A stretch of 64,000 nt of DNA from Oscarella lobularis (taxonomy: Eukaryota > Porifera > Homoscleromorpha > Homosclerophorida > Oscarellidae). The notes under the pieces are model-generated. The model was not told the origin of the DNA, searched no databases, and saw nothing but the letters and a program-made list of their open reading frames with translations. A program made the position numbers and the translations under genes. The DNA lies in NCBI RefSeq assembly GCF_947507565.1, contig NC_089175.1, positions 2,779,733 through 2,843,732 of the forward strand, given 5' to 3'. Shown here one piece after another: positions 58,577 to 64,000 of the stretch. Each line of letters begins with the position of its first letter. The first letter of the stretch is position 1.

Positions 58577-60904
58577 ATGAACACCCCCTCCAAGTCGTGC
58601 CACATTCCTGATGATGTCGCTCCGATTCAAGCGTCATTTAACACGCTTCGTCAAGTGCTTCGCGACAGTCCTCGTGGATCAGGGGGAGGATGTGATGGTT
58701 GGCGTTTCGAACACCTCCGGTTGCTACTCGGCAATCACGAGGTGTTGCTCAGTTTTCTGGCTGTCTGCAATCACTTCCTCGCAGGCACGATACCGACGGA
58801 GGCGGCCACGGCTTTTGCTGGAGCGCGTTTGATCGCACTCTGCAAAGGTCAATCGGACGTTCGTCCAATCGCTGTCGGAAGTGTTTTTCGTCGGACAGTC
58901 GCTAAGCTTGCCTGCTCTTTGCTTCGCGATCGATTCGGGTCATACTTTTCTCCGTTCCAGTTTGGTGTTTCTACTCCTGGTGGTTCGGAGAGAGTTGTAC
59001 ACCTTTTGCAGTTATCTTTATCTCAACATCCCGACTGGGTCCTGTTGAAGACCGACGCGCGCAATGCCTTCAATTCAGTTTCCCGTCAGCGATTTTTGGA
59101 TCTCGTCAACGAACACTTTCCAACTCTACAGGCTTTCGTCTATGCGTGCTACGCAGTTCCTCCTTCTTTGGTGCTACTCCATGAAGATGGCTTCCGCTGC
59201 ATCAAATCGGAGGAAGGGGTGCAACAGGGGGACCCTCTGGGTCCTTTTCTGTTCTCTCTGGCATTACAATCTTGCTTGGTGGCGGCACACGCAGCGGCTT
59301 CTGAAGGCTTTGTCATTAGTTATCTGGATGATGCAGTCATCGGAGGCCCTGTCGACTCGGTTGTGTCAGCTTATCAAGTCCTTTGCAGCCGCATGCATGA
59401 CGTCGGCTTGGTTGTTCGACCTGACAAATGTCAGGCGTTTTCACCTTGTCTTGACACGCTTTGGCCACTGCAGGACATTGGTTTTACGTCGCTGGGAATG
59501 TCTGTCCTGGGATGCCCTATTGGCACGGATTCGTATGTGGCGGGGGAGTGCTTACGCATTGTTGCGGAAGAGAATGCTTTTCTCGAACGCCTCTGTGGGC
59601 TTCGCAACATGCAGTCGGCATTACTTCTTCTTCGCTACTGTGGAACGGGCAGAATTAACCACCTTCTCCGTGCTATTCCACCGTCAACCATCCAACAGGC
59701 TGTGCAGCAACATGACTCCAACATTCGCTCCTGTTTCTGCTCTATCATTGGCTGCCAGCTTGACAATATTCAACTTCGCCAACTACACCTACGTCTCTCT
59801 CAAGGTGGCATGGGGCTGCCTTTGGCCGAGCGCACGTCTCCCTGCGCTTTTTTGGGTGCCTGGGCAGCTACCCTTGCCTCGTTGCCAAGCCGTCTAGAGC
59901 AATTTCCATCCGCTCTTGACGTATCTGTCGCTCCATCCGACAACCTTTTCTGCGGCCATGTTGCTCACACGCTGTCCGCCCTCTCTCAGGCTACTCCAGC
60001 TGTGGCGGAAGCAATACCATCAATCGCAACCCTTTCGGAAAAACATCTCAAGCTTCAGCGGGTCCTCTCTCATCTCCTTCTCGATGCCGAACACGCTGGT
60101 TTGCTCTCGTCCGCTAATCGCTTCACCCAGGCGAGGTTGAGGAGTGCGGCGGGTCCAGACGCGGGCGCTTGGTTAGATGCGATCCCGGCCTCGAGACATC
60201 TGTCGTTTACCAACGCTGAATTTCAAACGGCAGTGTCTCTTCGGCTGGGTCTGTCTATTCCTGTGCTCCGCAGTCTGCCCTGCTGCACTTGCTCTACCAC
60301 CTGGGATGAAGCTGGATACCACGCGCTGACATGTCGGAAAGATGGAGGCCAAACTCGTCGCCACGATCACATCCAACATACGTGGCTCTCTCTATTACGA
60401 TCCGTCAATTACCACTGCGAGCTAGAGGGACAAGGCGACTTTGGTGACTTCAAGCGGCCCGATATCAGCATCTATGACTACCAAGATGGCAAGAAATTAC
60501 TTCTCGACGTTTCGATCATCCACCCTCAACGGCCGGGTTGTCTGCCGCAGAGCCATTCCACCAACGGAGCAGCGGCCATCTATCGCGACACCGAGAAGTC
60601 GACGAAATACCGTGCGGAGGCAACCTCCCTCGGCTATCTCTTCGAGCCTTTGACGTTCGAAGTCTTTGGACGTTGGAGTCCGGTCGCCGTCGACTTCTTC
60701 AAAAAGATCGTCCGTCGCCCGTCCATCGAATTTCTCGACGACCGTCCCGCTGCAGCTCGATACTGGCGCCGACGCTTCGCTGTTTGCCTGCAGCGCTTGA
60801 ATGCGCAAATCCTTCTTCGCAAGGTAACACTTCTCGTCCCGGGGTCTACGGTGGGTGATCGCTTGGGTCCTCATGACACTGACATTCGATTTTTCTCTGA
60901 TTAA
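58577..60904 (+). mobile_element. Non-LTR retrotransposon ORF: reverse transcriptase with CCHC and restriction-like endonuclease
   Basis: An intact 775-aa ORF from ATG 58577. RT motifs in order: GCDGWRFEHL, ARLIALCK, RPIAVGSVFRR, LKTDARNAFNSV, GVQQGDPLGP, ISYLDDAV (the YxDD catalytic box) and GLVVRPDKC. The C-terminal part has CCTCSTTWDEAGYHALTCR (CCHC knuckle), then RRHDHIQH and DFKRPDISIYD ... LLLDVSIIHP, a PD-x-D pattern of restriction-like endonucleases used by R2/NeSL/CRE-type elements. No upstream zinc-finger domain, apurinic endonuclease or LTR was seen, so the element is probably 5' truncated, although its frame is intact. No poly-A tail or target-site duplication was identified by eye. 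Confidence 0.82.
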
Positions 60905-62293
60905 TATATTGATTCTATGCATGCATCCCCCTTCCCCTGTCTATTCCCGTCCCCTTCACTATCTCTTTTCTGCTTTCTGTCGGTTCTTTCTTTGTGTTTA
61001 ACTAAATACAGTACAGTCGTGCCCGCTCAGCCTAGCGCGGGCCGTACTTGTTGACGACAATAAGACCTTAGCGATCGTTTGCCCAGTGCGTAAAACCGAG
61101 GCCGAAGCCCCCCATCGCCCTGCCTACAGGCTCCGGCACGGGATTAACCGTGGGCCACGCTGAGTTCCAACTATCCTCGCTTGCCTTCTGTCGAATCTCC
61201 CGAGCCAGTCCGCATCAAGGATGAGCCGCAGATTGCTCCGCGACGCACCCACCCTCGGCCGCAACTGAGGGAAATCGTCGATGCGCTCTGCTTTTGTAGG
61301 GTCTGTCCCGCCCACTGCTCTGATTGGTCCGCAGAGAGGTTCCAGCGCACTGATTGGTTCGCGCGCGATAGGTGCCAAATTAAGAACCGGTTTCAATACC
61401 GGTTTGACTACTAGTATTGATTGCTCAGCAATTTATTTTTCGCAAGAAATGATGCAAGATTTCACGCGCGTGACGCACGATCCGAAGTTCGAGTGCCTCG
61501 TGGACGTTTTTCCTCTTCTTCACGGTTTCGGTAGAATATCGAGATTGCGTGTCCGATTGCCAGGTAGACTAGCACGTTAGGTGAAAATGGCGGATCTGTT
61601 CGATGCATGCGTCGCTTGCGTGGCCTCGATCGTGCCGTCCTCGACCGCTTCGCTCGGGCGAAGCTACGCAGACGGTTCTATATAATCTGCGACGATCGAA
61701 AGGATCCCATCTCAACAAATTGAATTACTTCCGAGGCTCTCGCGAGAACCAGCCAGTTTGGGTAAGCGCGTGATATAGGCTAGCTTGGAAGCGTGCTAAA
61801 TGACAACGCAAAAGACCTAGACGTATGCTGTTGCAGTGCAGCTAGGGAAGAATTAAAGGCGATTCCATTGGAAAACTGCGTCGTCACGGGGTTCGTGGTC
61901 CTCCATACAACCTGCGCATCTCAATTTCAGAGTCAAAACCGTAGTCAGAGGCGAGCTTCATTCCTTGCTTCAAGTTCGGGGTCATACCATGGCGAGAAAC
62001 GTACAGCATGACCGTCTTGTCCGAGAAGTTGTGGGACGAACGCACGTTCTTCGCTCGAGAACAGTCGTTTGGAGTGTCGTTTGGCGAGTCTAAGCTCCCG
62101 CTTCAGTGCAAGATTACAACCCAAGAGGCTTTGATGCGGTTGTTAGTTGCAGCTGCCAGTGGAGCTCCTTTAAAAATTTAGGGTTCTCCGACGTACGCAT
62201 CAACATCAGGTGGTATATTGCTGAGATCAGCGTGCAGGATTTGTTATTATAGAAAAGCCTAATTAACGGACTATAGTGTAAGGGCAACAAGCA
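60905..62293. other. Retroelement 3' region and gene-poor stretch
   Basis: A C/T-rich tract (60925-61000) follows the RT stop and is probably its 3' UTR; GTGCCCGCTCAGCCTAGCGC and a Pro/Arg-coding stretch follow. Short ORFs at 61.2 kb (VESPEPVRIKDEP) and 62008-62181 (MTVLSEKLWDERTFFAREQ) have no recognised domain and are not called genes. 61.43-61.56 kb could be an exon (MQDFTRVTHDPKFECLVDVF). Confidence 0.35.
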
Positions 62294-64000
62294 TTACATG
62301 GTAGGAACAGCAGTACACTCGGAACATTGTGAAAAATCTTGGTAGTGTTTGCAGATAAATTCTGAAATCCCGCTTTGGCTTCGTTCACCGAAATCCTTTC
62401 GGAGTTTGCGAGAATTTAGTTCTTGAAGCCAATCCCGGAGAAGAGTAATAAACTCTTCTTGTGAATCTTTCATTTCCGAATGATTGACGATGTTTTCCAG
62501 AAGATTTTGAATTGTCTCGCAGTTTCTCTCTTGACAATTTCTTGCGTGATGACATGCCGGCTGGTTCTGGCCTTTCATCGTCTCAGGAAATGTAATTGCC
62601 ACTTTGACAGCAAGTTTATGGAAATCTATGAAAATGTTGACGATAAAAATGAAACCTTCTCTATGTATGCCCCCTACGTATTTGGAGTTGATCGTTCGCT
62701 TTCACTATGTCCAAAACAGCTTTTAAGCTAATCAGTAGATTGATTATCAGAACACTCCACGTTGAAGTACACAGTACGCTTACCTTGGTTTGAGTTTTTT
62801 GTCGAGTTTTCTTATCTTGTTGTCTAAGCGTACATACGCTAGGACACCAACGATAACGATAATGGTGACCACAACGCTAACGGCAATCACTACGTCAAGC
62901 CAACTTTGACTTTTGCCATTGTGTTCTGTACGTTGTCAAGTGCAATTTGTAGTAGGCAAACATAAGCAAAGCGTACCTTTGTCTTCAGAACTGGATGACG
63001 TGTTCGGTGGAGTACTTTCAGTGACTCTAGTAGGCGCTAGGCAATTAAAAATTAACGTTCAAGCTACTTTGTACTAAAGGACTAGGTGATTCTGATGCGT
63101 ACCTGAACAAGCTGAAGACCACGTAATGTTCCCTTTTAGATCACAACTTCTAACCAGACTTGGGCAGCTTGAAGATGAAAAATTCGTCAACCAATAGTCG
63201 GTCACAATGACACTGTGATTTGAGAAACGGTCTCTACTGCACGCTGTCTTGATATGCTGCCAATCTAGCGCTCCTGACGGCCCAAAGCAAACGGGTGCAG
63301 ACGTCTTGTTGCCCTCAGCTTGCAGCGTCAGAATCAAGAGTCCACTGCCGTAATTGGCAAATTGTAAGTTCCAACCTGTTTAATTAAACATAGAGTAAAG
63401 TAAGCGAGAACGCGGTAAGACTCACTGGGATTGGGTCTTGTTTCTACCGTCAATCTACGAGATTCCTTGCTGAGGTAGTGCTCTCCCACGGCGTGAAGAC
63501 GAATCACATAAGTCTTGCATGGAAGTAGACCGGTAATGTTGACTTCCATGGTCGTAGAGTTTAGGAATAAGAACCTAGTCACGCTGTTGGGCTCCTCAGA
63601 TGCGATTTTCACTTTATATCCAGAGTGAGCGTCATAGCTCGCGTTGAGTTCTTTTGGAAACAGAATACGGACGTTGACCGAGGTAGATGTTGTTCTTTCA
63701 GCCTTTAGGTCAGGTGTAGGGAGTTTTTCTAAAGCGTATAAATATACGGTGGTAGAACATATCAATGGCTTACGGTCACTTACTGCGAACTCGTAGCACA
63801 AAGGAGCTTTTTGTGACAAAACTATCTGAAGTCCGAAGTCTGATAGTGATCTTTCCATCATCCAAAAGGGTCACGTTGAAAGTGAGTGTTACATTTCTTA
63901 CTCCGGTCAACATCCCAACCGACTCGTTAGAATAGACTTTTCCGCTTGGGACATGTCTACAGAGTTCGGATACTGATACATATTCTGTCCCGCTGATGAG
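62294..64000 (-). CDS. Fibronectin-III single-pass membrane protein (5' part outside window)
   Basis: The frame is open at the right edge (LISGTEYVSVSELCRH..., exon ~64000-63795, VTLTFNVTLLDDGKITIRL). The next exon encodes one FnIII domain (PTPDLKAERTTSTSVNVR, LPCKTYVIRLHAVGEHYLS). A Cys-rich membrane-proximal exon follows (FANYGSGLLILTLQAEG, SCPSLVRSCDLKGNITWSS), then a Ser/Thr/Pro stalk (PTRVTESTPPNTSSSS) and a TM helix with flanking basic residues (WLDVVIAVSVVVTIIVIV, then RLDNKIRKLDKKL). A probable last exon (62602-62294 and further 5') gives a cytoplasmic or alternative tail ending CSECTAVPTM; its splice site is uncertain and it has many Cys for a cytoplasmic tail. It looks like an adhesion or cytokine-type receptor with no kinase seen. 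Confidence 0.62.

Noticed and set aside
59064-59897. 277-aa ORF within the RT region
   Set aside because: Overlapping frame of the RT ORF without motifs.

Overview
The window is eukaryotic nuclear DNA from an early-branching, probably marine animal. A sponge fits best: the genes are compact with very short introns, and the gene set is animal-like (tetraspanin, TRAF, Roc-COR/death-domain protein, SAXO, FnIII receptor, receptor kinases). The species call is an inference. Multi-exon coordinates below are spans; exon limits were worked out by hand from reading frame, GT(GC)-AG sites and comparison between paralogs.

Layout. 1-11 kb: a gene tail, a small coiled-coil protein, a tetraspanin, a SAM/armadillo protein (minus), two related His-rich/Pro-Tyr-rich proteins (one with a duplicated ~110-residue domain), and a membrane-anchored M28 aminopeptidase. 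11.5-40.3 kb: the main feature, a tandem array of divergent gene pairs. Each pair has a small secreted protein with two Frizzled-CRD-like cysteine domains (minus) and, head-to-head across ~0.4-0.5 kb, a large receptor (plus) with signal peptide, Kelch repeats, Cys-rich/EGF module, TM helix and TKL-type kinase. Three pairs look intact; a fourth unit is internally deleted and a fifth is only a kinase tail. Between units lie decayed 5' pieces of the V-ATPase A gene joined to decayed 3' pieces of the M28 gene. These are the expected junction fossils if an ancestral M28 - CRD - receptor - V-ATPase block was tandemly duplicated by unequal exchange. The intact M28 gene still stands at the left end (8.2-11 kb) and the intact V-ATPase A gene at the right end (43.7-46.7 kb). 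Two other signalling genes interrupt the array: a giant ankyrin-Roc-COR-death protein (17-25.6 kb) with about one ankyrin repeat per exon, and a cytosolic Kelch/coiled-coil/kinase gene (40.7-43.3 kb).

46.7-55.2 kb: SAXO, a broken TRAF-like copy, a NagA-like fossil, a death-domain ORF with a one-base frameshift, a SAXO 3' fossil, an apparently intact TRAF-like gene and the full NagA-like deacetylase (minus). This is a second locus with the same partial-unit duplication signature. 55.2-64 kb: two secreted proteins of unknown function (minus), a non-LTR reverse transcriptase ORF, a long gene-poor stretch, and the 3' part of an FnIII single-pass receptor (minus) running off the window.

The array suggests a lineage-specific signalling module in which a secreted CRD protein and a Kelch receptor kinase are duplicated together under a shared bidirectional promoter. 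That promoter carries a TATA box, a conserved ATCAAAG (TCF/LEF-like) site and a paired ~35-bp direct repeat. A functional ligand-receptor link is inference only.
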